The notes under the pieces: generated by a model
Databases searched by the model: none
Told to the model about the DNA's origin: nothing
The model's input: only the letters and a program-made list of their open reading frames with translations
Translations under genes and position numbers: made by a program
From: Gnetum montanum
Lineage: Eukaryota > Streptophyta > Gnetopsida > Gnetales > Gnetaceae
NCBI GenBank assembly: GCA_015680685.1
Contig: MNCI01001324.1
Span: forward strand, 452,786 to 516,785
Length of the DNA: 64,000 bases
Reading direction: 5' to 3'
Shown: positions 35,740 to 47,562 of the stretch, piece after piece
Layout: each line of letters opens with the position of its first letter
Numbering within the stretch: position 1 is the stretch's first letter

Positions 35740-37753
35740 TCCTAGGAAATTCTCTAATCCCGAGAGTCCTCTGATATACATACAAATCATTGGAAATGTG
35801 TCATGCAAGGCTCTTTTGGATTCAGGTTCTGGTGTCAACTTGATTTCTCAAGAAATGTACAAGGCCTAGAACCTACCTCTATTAAAAAAGAGCAACATCC
35901 ATCTAGATTTGGTCGACCAGTCTATCACTGTCCCATTAGGACTGGTGGAAGACATTGTTGTGGGTGGTCGTACCCAGCTGACATCCTAGTGATTTAGGTA
36001 AACAATGGTAGGGGGGACCTCCCAATCATAATGGGAAGAGCATGGCTAAGCATCATCGATGCACACCTAGGAATCCATGATCTTTACCTAGAAATATCAA
36101 AGAAAAATACATTCGGAAAGATTGAGAAGAAGAAAGTTCTGTGCATCGCATACAGTGACATAGGGTGTACTTGCATGTAGAGGTCATGGTTTGTGCAAAG
36201 TTTAACATTGCCTACATGGAATCAGTGTGCACAAGTGATCAACATACAAAGATGCCTGTATGCAGCAGCCACACAATAGGAAGGCACCCAGTGGCTGACA
36301 GCTGATCAAGAAAGAAGTTCACTCATATGCATGGAACCAACTGAGGGTTTGACTTGCACTTACATCAATAGCATAGATGCATTAGAGCAAGCCCACGGCC
36401 AACTTCCAAGTCTTAACCTTGAAAATATCAACTGGGGGAACTTGGAAATCCCTGAGAAATTTAAGAAGGAGCCCCTTGAGCTGAAACTATTGCCCACCGA
36501 TATGGAATACACATTCCTTAAAAATGGAAAATCAATAATTATCAATGCTAAGCTTGCTCCTCAACAGAAAGAAGAACTACTAAAGGTAATCAATAGATGG
36601 TCAACATAGGATATCTTGAATTAACTGGAATAGATCCTAGGATATGCCAACACAGGATTTACACTGATCCCTCCATGAATCCTCAAAGACAATCGTAGAG
36701 GCATTTGAACCCAAAGCTGAAGCAAGTAGTCAAGGAAGAAATCGAACAACTTCTCAAGGCTAGGTTCATATACCCCATTGTTGATAGCAAATGGGTTAGC
36801 CCCTTAGTTATTGTGCCTAAAAAGGGAGGCAAATGGAGGGTGTGCATAGATTTCAGGCTATTGAATATGGCAACATTTAAAGATCACTTTTCGTTGCCAT
36901 TTGTTGACCAAGTCTTAGACACCATCGCAGGGCATCGCTACTACAGTTTTATGGATGGATATAGCGGATATAATCAAATACAAATAGCCCCAAAAGACTA
37001 AGCCAAGACTACATTCTCCAGTCCTTGAGGAACGTTTGCATAAAAATAGATTCCATTTGGCTTGTGCAATGCCCCTGCAACATTTCAACAACTAGTTCTA
37101 AGCATCTTCCAATAGCATATAGGAAATGGTGTGGAGGTCTTTATGGACGACTTCTCCACTTATGGAGCAAACTTTGATCAAGCTTTGGACCGGTTAGAGC
37201 AAGTGTTAAAAAGATGTGTAGAAACCAATTTGAGGCTCAACTAGTAGAAAAGTCATTTGATGGTCCAAGAGGGCATAGTACTAGGGCACAAAATCTCATA
37301 CATAGGGATAGAGGTAGAGCTCGAGAAAATCAAAGTTATCCAAGGAATTACCCATCAACTAGAAACTGTCAAAGATATTTGGTCATTCCTTGGACATACT
37401 AGCTACCTCCGTACACTATCCATGGCATGTGAGCTCAAACTTGACCTTGATCTAGCACAAAAACAATTGTTAGTAATCCTTAACTTGCTAGATGAAAACT
37501 GAGTAGCTGCCCTGTGATCTAACGAATTGCACAAGGCCTTCAATAAACAACGTCATGACCTAAGAATTAGGAAAGTTAAATATCAGCTAGGAGATAAGGT
37601 TCTCTATGGGAATCCCACACATGTGCCACAACATACTAAATTTCAAACACTATGGGAAGGACCTTATATTATTTATGCAGTTTTTCCTTCAGGGGCCATG
37701 ATAATATACAAACCTAAGAGCCCAAACAAGAAACTATTCATCAACATGCAATA
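35740..37753 (+). pseudogene. pol of element A: protease, RT and integrase tail, with RNase H and integrase core deleted
   Basis: Retropepsin core at 35802-35870: CKALLDSGSGVNLISQEM, D-S-G intact. GRAWLSIIDAHLGIHDL-type segment at about 36045-36090. RT runs about 36705-37330: ARFIYPIVDSKWVSPLVIVP, WRVCIDFRLLN, YYSFMDGYSGYNQI, PFGLCNAPATFQQ and the catalytic FMDDFSTYG at about 37143-37167. The frame then reaches SFLGHTSY (37383-37406), the start of the RNase H connection, and jumps directly to LRTLSMACELKLDLDLAQKQ. In element E that segment follows the integrase core (near 63880). Integrase C-terminal GDKVLYGNPTHVPQHTKFQT and LWEGPYIIYAVFPSGAMIIY ends at 37753. Most of RNase H and the integrase catalytic core are therefore absent. 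Stops also interrupt RT. Confidence 0.85.
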
Positions 37754-37853
37754 AACCAAACATTTCCATGAGCTTAGGACAGCTAGTACACATGCTACCT
37801 ATATTGATGGACAACCTTGCTCACTATTTCGAATCTCCTCCTTCCAACTTAGT

Positions 37854-37869
37854 CATGGGGGAGATGGCC
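37854..37869 (+). other. Internal polypurine motif of element A
   Basis: CATGGGGGAGATGGCC, preceded by CTTAGT, about 100 bases after the end of pol. It copies the core of the terminal tract (CAATCATGGGGGTA at 39758-39771). The same site is found in C (51994), F (6301) and, less well kept, E (63421) and B (22312). Confidence 0.65.
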
Positions 37870-39757
37870 ACATATGCTAACCATTCTAGGCCCTCATTTA
37901 TTTTTGAATTTTTTGTTTTACATATTCTTTCAACTTTTCTTATTTTTTTTACACTATCGTTCATGTTTTTACTGTTTCTTTGTTTGCTTGTTTTACTTTT
38001 ATTCATCATCTAATAAGTGCTCATGATGGTGGATTGAATTATATCATATTGATTGCTAATGATTGGTTTTTACATTTGAATTATGATGCTGATATTAAGG
38101 TATGGTTCTTTTGGTAAAATAGGCAATGAGTCCATGCCATCCACTCATCCATACAACTCTATGGTCTCCTTTGGCTTGGAACTATACAGTCCCTCTTTTT
38201 CTAAGTAAACTTTTAATGAATTGGTGGCTAGGTATTTTTCAAACCAAGAAAAGACTCAAAGGATGAAAAAGGTGTGACTTCAACGAGATTCGATGCATTT
38301 GTGCTGGTCATTCTCTTGGGTGCTTGGATGCTTTTTCTTGGGTTTTCTGCCATTCTAACATTGTTCAAAAATTAGGAAGCCGAGGGAATAAAAATAAGTC
38401 TTTGCATGGTGTGGTTCTCATCCAAAAAAAAAAGAAAAAAAAAGTAAGAATTCAAAGCACACCCCTTAGACATAATAAAGCAATATGGGCTACAAGAACT
38501 AGTTATGGAACTGGAAAGACATGTTACCCATGCCTGAAGGTTCTCTCTAACTAAGGCCCTTTCTCGCTTCCTACTTCTCCATCTCACTCTCCTTGGAATG
38601 GTGGTGAATCTTTGTGGAAGCATTCTTGTTACTTCAAGTGGATGGATTGGTCAAGTGTTTTGATGCAAGGTCACTAGATGTGGTTTGTTTAAGTCTAGAT
38701 TTGGGGTGAGTTCTACTCAATTACATTAACCATAAAATACACCAGGGGCTTTACACAACCTTGTTCTTGGGATTCCATTCCATTCTCTCCTCTCCATATT
38801 TCTTCCCATTTTCCACCTCCTTGCCGGTTTTATCATTAGTCTGTTCTAGGTTGATGTATTATTTTTCTTTGGTGAATTCTTATGATTAAGTTTTTAACTC
38901 TTGCTTCCAAATGACATTCCTAGAGCCTACAGACTCTTTGGTTTGTGGGTTTGTCAGGGCATAAAAGACATAAGCCTACTTTGGGGAGGACCCACTAGCA
39001 TTTCTTTTTGGTGTAATTGTTAACTTCTTTCCCTTAAACATTTCCTACAATCAATCATTTCTTATTTCATCCCCATCCATGACATCCATTTTATTGGTGT
39101 TCCTGTTGATATTTTTTCCCATCTTTCTTATTCCTCATATTTTTCCATCTTATAGCTACCAGAGGTTTGCTCTTAGTTGTAGGGGCCCTGGCAAACATTT
39201 TTCAATTTTCTCCATTTTACTATTTTCCTAAGCCCTACAACTTGGGTGGTCACCTATGATAAATCTTTCAACCAGTTTCTGCCATAACCACAACTCAGCC
39301 AATGCACTTCATATCGAGGAAAGGTATCAACTGCATTATGGTTTATCTATCCTTGCTCATTTGTGACTGTGTTGTGTGTGCAAATGATGATCATACAAAC
39401 AATGGATTGGGCTTGGAGAAAGCACTCAGGATGGACTAGAACTGGAGCATTTCGAAAGGAGCAAGTCTGGTGGTGTGGCTATGGATAAACAATGGAAGGT
39501 GCAATGTTAGCATTGGCGGAAACATGCTTCATTTTCTTTCTCTTTCTTTCTCTACAAGCTACCAAATAAAGTCTTGGATGTCATTTATGTATGAGTGTTC
39601 ACCACAATGGTCATGAACACTAATGTTGTAATATGCTTATTGATCCGTTCACTGGGCACGTTGAGTCTGTCATCCCATTCCACCGTCAGTTGTCAATTAG
39701 TCAATCATCCCATACCTTCCCAATATTTTATAAGGAACTTGAGGAAGAGTTTTCATT
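37870..39757 (+). other. Non-coding 3' spacer of element A
   Basis: It begins T-rich (37900-38010). Family blocks in order: GTGACTTCAACGAGATTCGA near 38273, TCTTTGCATGGTGTGGTTCT near 38399, a short A-rich run, CAAAGCACACCCCTTAGAC near 38454, ACTGGAAAGACATGTTACCC at 38510, and CCTACTTTGGGGAGGACCCA near 38975. The same blocks occur in C, E, B and F. No convincing coding frame is seen. Confidence 0.7.
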
Positions 39758-39771
39758 CAATCATGGGGGTA
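39758..39771 (+). other. Polypurine tract of element A
   Basis: CAATCATGGGGGTA directly precedes the 3' LTR. Plus-strand DNA synthesis primes here. Confidence 0.85.
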
Positions 39772-40670
39772 TGATGAGAGCAGTTACTCTAGTGATTTAT
39801 TCTAATTATTAGATTGGTAGTTTCTCTAAAATTAGTGGCAGTTTCTCTAAAATTAAAATGGTAGTTTTTCTAATTATTAGAGTAGTCTCTCCCAAGCCTA
39901 TAAATACAGTGCCCAATCGCATAATTTAGGGAGGGAGTCTTGGAAGGAATTCTTTCAAGGTAAGTCTTTTAGAAGTCTTTTAGGAGTCAAGTAGCAAAAA
40001 TTTTGTATTTAGAGTATTTTCCAAGTTCCCGCAGTAGGAGGTCTAAGTGTGGACGGATCTTTATTCGAGCATTGTGTACCTCAGCACACCTTGTGTATGG
40101 CAATAAAGACAAGCTCTTGGATTCATCCTTGCAGCACTTGAGATTTTTTTTCTTAATCAATTTCTTTATTTTATTTTCTTCTGCATTTATTTTATTTTAT
40201 TATTTTATTTAATTTTATGCATTTTACATTTCTGTTATTAGCACACACAGTATGATCACTTCAAGCATGCGTGTAACACTTGGTAACTTAGTAATGATTA
40301 GCATTTGATAATCTTAGTAGTGTTGCGCTGGTTCAAGATGTGTACGACAAGTGAGAATGGATACTGGTGTTAGGATTAGTTAAAGCCTAGTTAATCAGTA
40401 GTTAAGTTAAACTACTCACTTAGTTACCTCACTCGCTCCTCCCTTATTAGCAGCAGGACATAAAAAGATAAAATCTATAAAAATCATATGCCTCAAGCTT
40501 ACTTAACCATACAATCGTGACATAGAAGTAATTTTGGGAAGACAATGATCAACCAACCTGTCCTTGTTCCACAAAGGCACATAAGCACTTAGTCCTTGGA
40601 ATTCGACTGGATCATGTGTGAAACTCTCGTATTCGTATGGTTGAGCGTAGGGGTACCTCGCTGCTCATCA
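39772..40670 (+). repeat. 3' LTR of element A
   Basis: 899 bases, starting TGATGAGAG and ending GCTCATCA. TATAAATA at 39899-39906 and AATAAAGACAAGCTC near 40101. It is followed by the target duplication AAATG at 40671-40675. It is shorter than the 5' copy mainly through fewer U3 repeats. Confidence 0.93.
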
Positions 40671-40675
40671 AAATG

Positions 40676-42435
40676 TGACACAAATTGATGACATATCTTT
40701 TAAAAAGTGTGAAAAAGAAGCTACCTTGTAGTCCTAGTCAAACATGACCTAAATTAGAGTAGGTAGCATGGGTCAAATATGCAATATGCACTCCTTGTCA
40801 AACCTTGCTTTTTTCACCAATAAAGGGTAACCTCAAAAATACTGTTCATACAAAAGGCATTTTTAAAAATTGGCCTATCATCTCTGAAGGATTATTAAAA
40901 TCATTGATCTTCATAAGAAGGGCTATATTAATCAAAATCTATCATAAAAGGAGTAACATATATAGCAAGAGGGGGTAATATACATGGCAAGAGGGGGATT
41001 GCATTGTTGTACTTCAAATTAAAATGGTGATAGTGAACAGGTGGATACATTGTGAATTAAGAAGGGCCATATTAATCAAAATCTATCATAAATGGAGTAA
41101 TATATGTAGCAAGAGGGGGATTGCATTGTTGTACTTCAAATTAAAAGGGTGATAGTAAATAGTTGGACACATTGTGAATTAAAAGGCCTCAATGGCTCAA
41201 TGCCTCATGCTTTGTGCCAATAATTGCAGCTTGTTCTAGAGTCAGGCCACCATGAATCTATGCTAGAAATGCTACCATGATCTAACATTGCAAAAGCTCT
41301 TGTTCAACAAGTAGAAACAAATTTTGTTGATTGATGCATGAACTATCATTAGCCATGCAAGGTTTTGGACAAGCAAGTGACCAAAGCTCAACATATGTGG
41401 CAGAGGTGAGTGAGGACATTGTCAAACTATGTCACATCAATGACCATTGTCCATCATCTATGCTATCACATATTAATAGAAGAAACATTGGCTCTTGATC
41501 CATGGAGGTGAAGCAGTAGCCTATTGTGACTCTCAATGTGGAAGGAAGGCCCAAGACAAAAGACAAAGGCAAAGGCAGGAAAGAGGCAAGGAAACTATAG
41601 TAATAACAACAACAACATGAATATGTGTAGCCAAAGGAATTTACTTAGGTGATGAAGTACAAGAAAAAGGAAGCTTTCTTGCTCCAAAAGAGTAAAGCTA
41701 GTTTTATTTGTAGTAATGGCAAAGGAGGGTTTCAATCATCAAAAGAGGGAAAAAAAATCTTTGTAATTGAAGACTATTCCTTGAATCACTATAATTTCTC
41801 TCTTGAGGATTTCATTTGACATATGAAATAGTATGATTTTTTTATTACAAATCTTGAAATCTTTTTTTTTCTAGTGGTATTGTTACAAAGGAGAGAAAAC
41901 GAGGGTTTTTTATTACAAGAAATCTTTGTTATTGAAGTTGATTAAAATCTCTGCAATTTTTTGAGGGTTTCATTTTCCATATTAAAAGTATGATTTTTAT
42001 TACAAATTTTGAAACCCTTTCTTATGTCTATATTTCACAACATTTTAACAATTTTTTTCAATAAACTAACATGTAATGGTGGTGTTATTAGATAACAAGG
42101 AAAAGGAGGATTTTAAAGGAGTCAACTCTTAGTGTGTTATTGACATACTTACTTCCAACTCTCAAAGATAGTTGTAATAAGGTATTTATAGTCCAAATAA
42201 ATGATGATTTATTTATTCTTTGCAACTCCTAGGTTGGTTTAAGCATATATATAATTAGTAATATTCTTATCTAGATATTCTATATTGTTATCTAGAAACT
42301 TTTGGGGTTTATGTTAAGGCCTATTTGCTAAATTTCTTATGGAGGCCACAACAAGAATTTCTTCGGTTTCTAAAATAACATGTTTCTGATGTATTTTTTT
42401 GTTTCCTATTTTAAGAAGTCTCATAGTTACCTCAA
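40676..42435 (+). other. Interval between element A and the hAT remnant
   Basis: It holds a tandem duplication (40915-41181). A stop-interrupted frame at about 41340-41820 includes AMQGFGQASDQSSTYVAEVS and a Lys-rich tail KTKDKGKGRKEARKL. It may be an old gag-like or transposon protein, but I cannot name it. AAGGGTAACCTCAAAA near 40823 resembles subterminal text of the downstream hAT ends. Confidence 0.45.
40915..41181. repeat. Imperfect tandem duplication (period 144)
   Basis: Units 40915-41058 and 41059-41181 both carry ATATTAATCAAAATCTATCA, TAGCAAGAGGGGG, ATTGCATTGTTGTACTTC and ACATTGTGAATTA. The first unit has an extra 22-base internal repeat ending GGCAAGAGGGGG. The units differ by several substitutions. 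Confidence 0.85.
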
Positions 42436-42647
42436 ATAAAATAGTTTGTTTCCAACGTCTTTACTATTTTTTTGTGTTTTTTTTTTCATTTTTTATTTCT
42501 TTCTTATGCATGATATTTTATTAAAGGAAATAATTAATGTTATAAAATAGTTTGTTTCCAACGTCTTTACTATTTTTTTGTGTTTTTTTTTTCATTTTTT
42601 ATTTCTTTCTTATGCATGATATTTTATTAAAGGAAATAATTAATGTT
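42436..42647. repeat. Perfect 106-bp tandem duplication
   Basis: Units 42436-42541 and 42542-42647 start ATAAAATAGTTTGTTTCC and end TAATTAATGTT. They look identical by eye, including the T10 run. This is either very recent or an assembly artefact. Confidence 0.88.
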
Positions 42648-42839
42648 AGATTCATGGTGAATTAATAGGTTTCTACCATGCCTCCAATTGGTTAACCAAA
42701 AAAAGATAAAGGGTAATTGAGTATTAAATAAAATTGAAAATAATAGAAACCAATATAGAAGAAGAAATTGATATAGATAGCAAAATGGAAGATGCAAGTA
42801 ATTTAAAGAAAAAAAAAGTGAAACCAAAACACTCATTTT

Positions 42840-44910
42840 AACCTTCATGGAAATTTAAGCATGGTTGGCCATAGGTTATTCATGGTTTAGGTTCAAAAGA
42901 GATACTCAAATGTTTGTTATGTATCAAGTATAAATCATACATAAAAGATACACCATGTGCTAATGAAGTGTCACAACACAATGAAGTGCTCTAGTTGATC
43001 ATGCCACCTTTGATACATATAGGCATTCAATATTCTTGTTAAAGTAGTCAAATAAAACTTTATTCCAATAACAAAGCATATTGAGTTAATGAAAGATTTA
43101 GAAAAATAAAGGATAATTAGTGTATTGGAAAATATGTATTTGATATGAGTAAAAAATCTTCCTCTTGATTTATTCAAAGACTTATGTGATTTTCTTAGGC
43201 ATAAAGGAACTCCAGATCTATCATCAACAAATGAATATGTTACTTTAAGAAAAGAATTTTTAGTTGCTTCAAAGCAATTTTATTGGGAAAAGCTAAAAGT
43301 AGAAATTAGATGAAGTCCATTTTATTCAATTTTACTTGATGAAAGTACAAATAGAACTACAAAGCACTACTTAATTATTTATACAACATATTTACATGAT
43401 GGTGGAAAAGGTCTTCTAGTTAGTAAATTTGTCAAACTTGTCAAAGTAAAGAATGGAATTGCTCAAACTATGTTTGATGTAATACATAATTTATTAGTAG
43501 AAATGCAATTATCAAAGCAAAAAATGATTGGTTTAGGCTCAAATGGGGCATCTTTCATAAGAGGTTTAAATGAAGGATTAGCTGGTAAATTACTTAAAGA
43601 TAATCCACATCTTATTTCAATTCATTGCATTATGCATAGGGAGGCACTAGCTATATCTCATGCAACTAATGCATTTCTAGAATTTAAGGTTATTGAAAAT
43701 TTTACAAATAAAAGCCATTCTTGATTAGGAAGATTAGATAAGAGGCATTCCTAGTTTCAAGACTTATTAAATGTATTTGATTTAAAAAATATATTTCAAT
43801 GCTTTAAGTTCATTCTATTTGTTGCCTTTCTAGAGGTTATGGAAAGACTTGTAAAAGTAATTCCTGCATTGCTTCCAAGAGTGGAAATCAAAAAATATAA
43901 AATTATATGAATTGGCATCATTGTATCAAGTACAATTTTGTATAAGTCTACTTGCTAATGTTCAACATCAAATTAATAAATTAAATATGAAATTTCGGAA
44001 AAATGAGATTAACATACCTTCAATTCATCAAGATGTTTTTTTTTTAATAATTGAGATATTATGAAAAATATTATTGGGAGAAAATTTTGGTAGAGGAGAT
44101 CATTATATGCCTCAATTTCTAGCTAGCACATTATTTAAAGTTTAAGCCTATGCCTAAAACATTAGGAAATGATGATAAGGATGATTTTGTTAATTTAGCT
44201 CATGCATTTGTTGAGAAGGTAATTACTTGTTTGAAAGAAAGATTCATGGATCTATTTGTATTTAATGTAGCAAAATTATTTAGCTCTCATTATTACAATG
44301 ATGATGAAAATATACAAGATGAGGAAATGCATGAATGAATAAAATGTCTTGTTAAAAATTTAATCTTGGAACCACTCCAATTATTGATTTTGAAAAATGT
44401 ATGGGTAAAATGGAAATGTTTATGATTACAGCTTGTACTGCACTTACAAACAAAAATATGCTATCAACTTGGTCACATTATGGTGGAGAAAGTGAATGAA
44501 TTAAATCTTTTTCAAATTTAATGAAACTTCGGAAGATTGTTTTGACAATTCCAGAAAGCTCAACAATATGTGAAAGAGGATTTTCCATTTATTACCCGGG
44601 AATGTCGAAAGTTCGGGCAAAATGAAATGTAATAAAATGTAGCTGCAAGTCAATTTTATCAATTGAAACATTGGATATGTTGATGTTCATATCTTTATTA
44701 GCACCACAAAAATTGAAAGATGTTGAAAGGAATGAAATTTTTTTAAAATGGAGGTCATTCAAAATTTGTACACCAATGAGCTTAGACAACATAGAAGGTA
44801 TGTTAAGTTTTCCTTAAGTTTTATAAAACATTTTTTATTTGAATTATACATTTGTAATATAGTTATTTTTATTTTTCTTTTGGTGTTTCAGGTTTTGAAG
44901 TAGATTGTAA
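42840..44910 (+). pseudogene. hAT-type transposase, decayed
   Basis: The best preserved part is the open stretch 43470-43724, with MIGLGSNGASFIRGLNEGLA and LISIHCIMHREALAISHA. It matches the RNase H-like catalytic region of hAT transposases of the DUF4371/ZMYM-like type (usually GxGSDGASVMTG... PHLISIHCxAHRLALA). The conserved Asp of SDGA is Asn here. Upstream, SWKFKHGWP and LKCLLCIKYKS near 42844-42950 could be what is left of the BED/TTF zinc finger. Downstream, SNLMKLRKIVLTIPESSTIC, then ERGFS near 44580, and LETLDMLMFISL near 44670, match the C-terminal dimerisation (hATC) region. Stops and frameshifts break the gene into at least four pieces. Function if intact: cut-and-paste transposition. 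Confidence 0.75.
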
Positions 44911-45157
44911 AGTTGGATGCAGTTAAAGAAATATGATACAATTTTCATTTTCTATAACAAGTATTTTCATAAAAGTTATTTCAAAATATCATGAATATGT
45001 ATAAAATAGTTTAAATTTTAAACATATTTATCCATGAATGGTGATGATAGATGTTTAACCATGGTAGGTTACTTTGTTTATTAATGTTAAATATTCCTCA
45101 AATGTGTGATTTTTATTTAATGAATTCTAAGTGAATTTTTTATTATATGTTTCTTTA

Positions 45158-46272
45158 GTAGATGGAGCATTGAAGGTTACTCAAAAGTGATTTGATAAGA
45201 TAGAATTGAAAAGTGAAAATTAAAAAGATGAAGCTAGAAGATGGAAATTTAAAAGCTAATATATATGTTAAAACTATATAAAATATTTAGTCTTGTGATT
45301 ATTTCTCCCAAGAATTTTGTATCCACCATAAATTTTCTAGAGCGTGTATGAAACAACAGGAAATTCTTTTTATGATAGAATCCAGTACATCTAATTACAA
45401 TTTTTGTTAAATTAGTATTGCAAATTGAAACACCTTTTCTAATGAATTAATTTTTTAATTTATATTTGATATTTTTTGCAATTTAAAGTTAAATATTGAT
45501 GAATTTTTTTTTAATTTTTTTTTCTTGGTTGGAATGTTTTGTCAATCATGCTTTTAAAAGCTAAAGCCTATCATTGGAAGGAAGAACAAAAATTTACCTT
45601 GCAGAAAAAAGGGTAACTTGAAAATTGCCTTACACTCAAAAGGGTTAACTTCAAAATCACCCTTCACATGAAAGTAGAGGGTACCCATTAATTTATATCC
45701 CTGGATGCAGCATTGAAGGTTACTGAAAAGTGATTTGATAAGATGGAATTACAAAGTGAAAATTAAAAAGATGGAGCTAGAAGATGGAAGTTTAAAAGTT
45801 GATATATCTATCAAAACTATATAAAATTTTGAGTCTTGTGAATACTTCTTTTAAGAATTTTGTATCTATCATAAAGTTTCTAGAGCATGTATGAAATAAT
45901 AGGAAATTCTTTTTATGATAGAATCAAGCACATTTGATTACAATTTTTGTTGTATTAATATTTCAATGATAACAGTTAACAATTATAGGAATTGATTTAT
46001 TGCCAATTGAAATACTTGTTCTAATGAATTAATTTGTTAAGCTATATTTGATAATTTTTGTAATTTAAAGTTAAATATATATGATTTTTTAAAAAATAAA
46101 ATTCCAAGTTAAAATATTTTGTCAAGCAAACTAAAGCCTATCATTAAAAAGTACAACAAAAGTTTACCCTTAAAAAAAACAAGCAAGTTGAAACTTGCAT
46201 TGCACTCAAAATGATAACTTTAGAATTACCCTTCCCATGAAAGTAGAGGGTACCCATCAATTTTTATCCTTA
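45158..46272. repeat. Two tandem copies of a 550-bp hAT 3' terminal region
   Basis: Units 45158-45707 and 45708-46272 share AGCATTGAAGGTTACT, AAAGTGATTTGATAAGAT, GAAATTCTTTTTATGATAGA and the end segment AAGTAGAGGGTACCCAT, closing in TTTATATCCCTGG or TTTTTATCCTTAG. The reverse complement CCAGGGATATAAAT resembles plant hAT termini (CAGGGATG-type). By eye the copies differ at roughly one base in eight. They lie directly downstream of the hAT coding remnant, so a partial duplication of the transposon end is the simplest reading. Confidence 0.65.
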
Positions 46273-46295
46273 GTACATAAAGTAGGTAGATTAAG

Positions 46296-46874
46296 TGTGA
46301 GAGATTTCCTAGGGTGGTGGTTCTCCTAGGCTCTCCCTATGGTTCGAGGGCCATGGAACACTCTGAGCTGCCCCTGGATGACTCTCAAGTATTAGAAAAT
46401 CCATCCTGGCTTGGCGGTAGCAAGTCAGTAGCAGGACACCCTCTTGATGCAACTCTCTCTAAGTTCTCTTCATACTACCCTCACATGGAGAACTACATGG
46501 CCCTGATTCTACAGTGGTCATAGATATGTAGGCAGCTAGGATTGGATAGTTCTAGTGCAGTGCCAAGCCACACCTTGTACTAGATCGTGAGGGATTTGGG
46601 GATGAGGCACCACCCCTTGTAGATGCATCATTTCCCCTTCCACTGATGTTGTCTACAAGGTTGCTTGTGTGCTTGTTTGCAAGGTCCTCATTTGGAGTTA
46701 GTTATCCTCCTTGAGGTTCATTCCCATACATATATTAAGAAGCTACGCTACTAGTTGCACTCTCTTGGGTTTCTTGCTTGTTAGAGGCATACTCCCCAAG
46801 TCTTCCACCCCAGATCAATTGGATCTTAGTGAATTACTTGGGGTGCCAGACAACATCGAGGCAACATTGTTACA
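46296..46874 (+). repeat. 5' LTR of element D
   Basis: 579 bases, TGTGAGAGATTTCCTAGGG to GGCAACATTGTTACA. It aligns throughout with 57832-58402. About 380 compared bases differ at some 30 sites. The short open frames inside are fortuitous. Confidence 0.9.
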
Positions 46875-46876
46875 GA

Positions 46877-46889
46877 TGGTAATAGAGCA
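46877..46889 (+). other. Primer-binding site of element D (initiator Met-tRNA-like)
   Basis: TGGTAATAGAGCA, two bases after the LTR. The plant initiator Met-tRNA site is TGGTATCAGAGC, so this is a near match with two changes. Confidence 0.7.
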
Positions 46890-47562
46890 TTTTTGAAATT
46901 GTGTTGCGATATGCATGTGCTCTTTGGTTTTGTTACTTCATTGAGGTTATTCTATTAATGGTTCCTTCGAATTGATACCTAGGTGATCTAGGATCATATC
47001 CTTATGTATTCTTTCAAGAGTTTCCTTATGGTAATATTTTTACACTCTTCATGAGGGGACTAATGTTACATTGTGAGCAATTGATGTATGTTGTTCTCCT
47101 TGAGGATGTATATGATTGCGTTGTGGTATTGTCCCCCACTTGTTTACTTGTGGTTGGACCAGTTGTGGTCTCACTTGATATGGTAGAGGAGAGCTCTATT
47201 GGCAACTCATAAATCATTGTTTCTTGAGGAGCTCTTATCTTTGATCTCTAGTGATTCATTTGGGATGAATTAGACCTAGTCTCTCCTTTGGTTTCCATCC
47301 AGATGACATGTATCGAGATGGAATTGATTGAATTATGTAGGATGTGATATCCTTACACTCCCACTCACCCTAGACACAATGAGTATGCGAAGTACAAATT
47401 GGGACATGTTGGTTCCCAGGTACCTTAAGATGAAGGGCCTTCGGACATGTGCTTTTGATGAGCCTTGTTCTGAGTGGATTAAGACCATTGCTGGTAGACT
47501 TCATACATTTGTGTTTGCGATTATATGTCTATCTAGTTGTGTATGCATGTCTTCTTGGTTGC
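46890..47562 (+). other. Internal region of element D, left part
   Basis: No coding sequence is recognised. It ends at the target copy GTTGC (47558-47562) of element C. Confidence 0.55.

Larger units (their letters stand above)
32248..40670 (+). mobile_element. Element A: Ty3/gypsy retrotransposon with internally deleted pol
   Basis: The LTRs at 32248-33172 and 39772-40670 both begin TGATGAGAG and end CTCATCA, with a perfect AAATG target duplication (32243-32247 and 40671-40675). Between them are a tRNA-Asp-like primer site, gag, protease, reverse transcriptase, a short integrase C-terminal remnant, an internal polypurine motif, a spacer of about 1.9 kb and a terminal polypurine tract. RNase H and most of integrase are missing at about 37401-37412. 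There is no third ORF. By eye, about 500 aligned LTR bases differ at some 30-40 places, so the insertion is old but its structure is clear. One N at 35221 probably hides missing sequence. Confidence 0.93.

Noticed and set aside
40915-41181. Repeat array considered as CRISPR-like or satellite
   Set aside because: Only two imperfect tandem units with no spacers; a simple local duplication in plant DNA.
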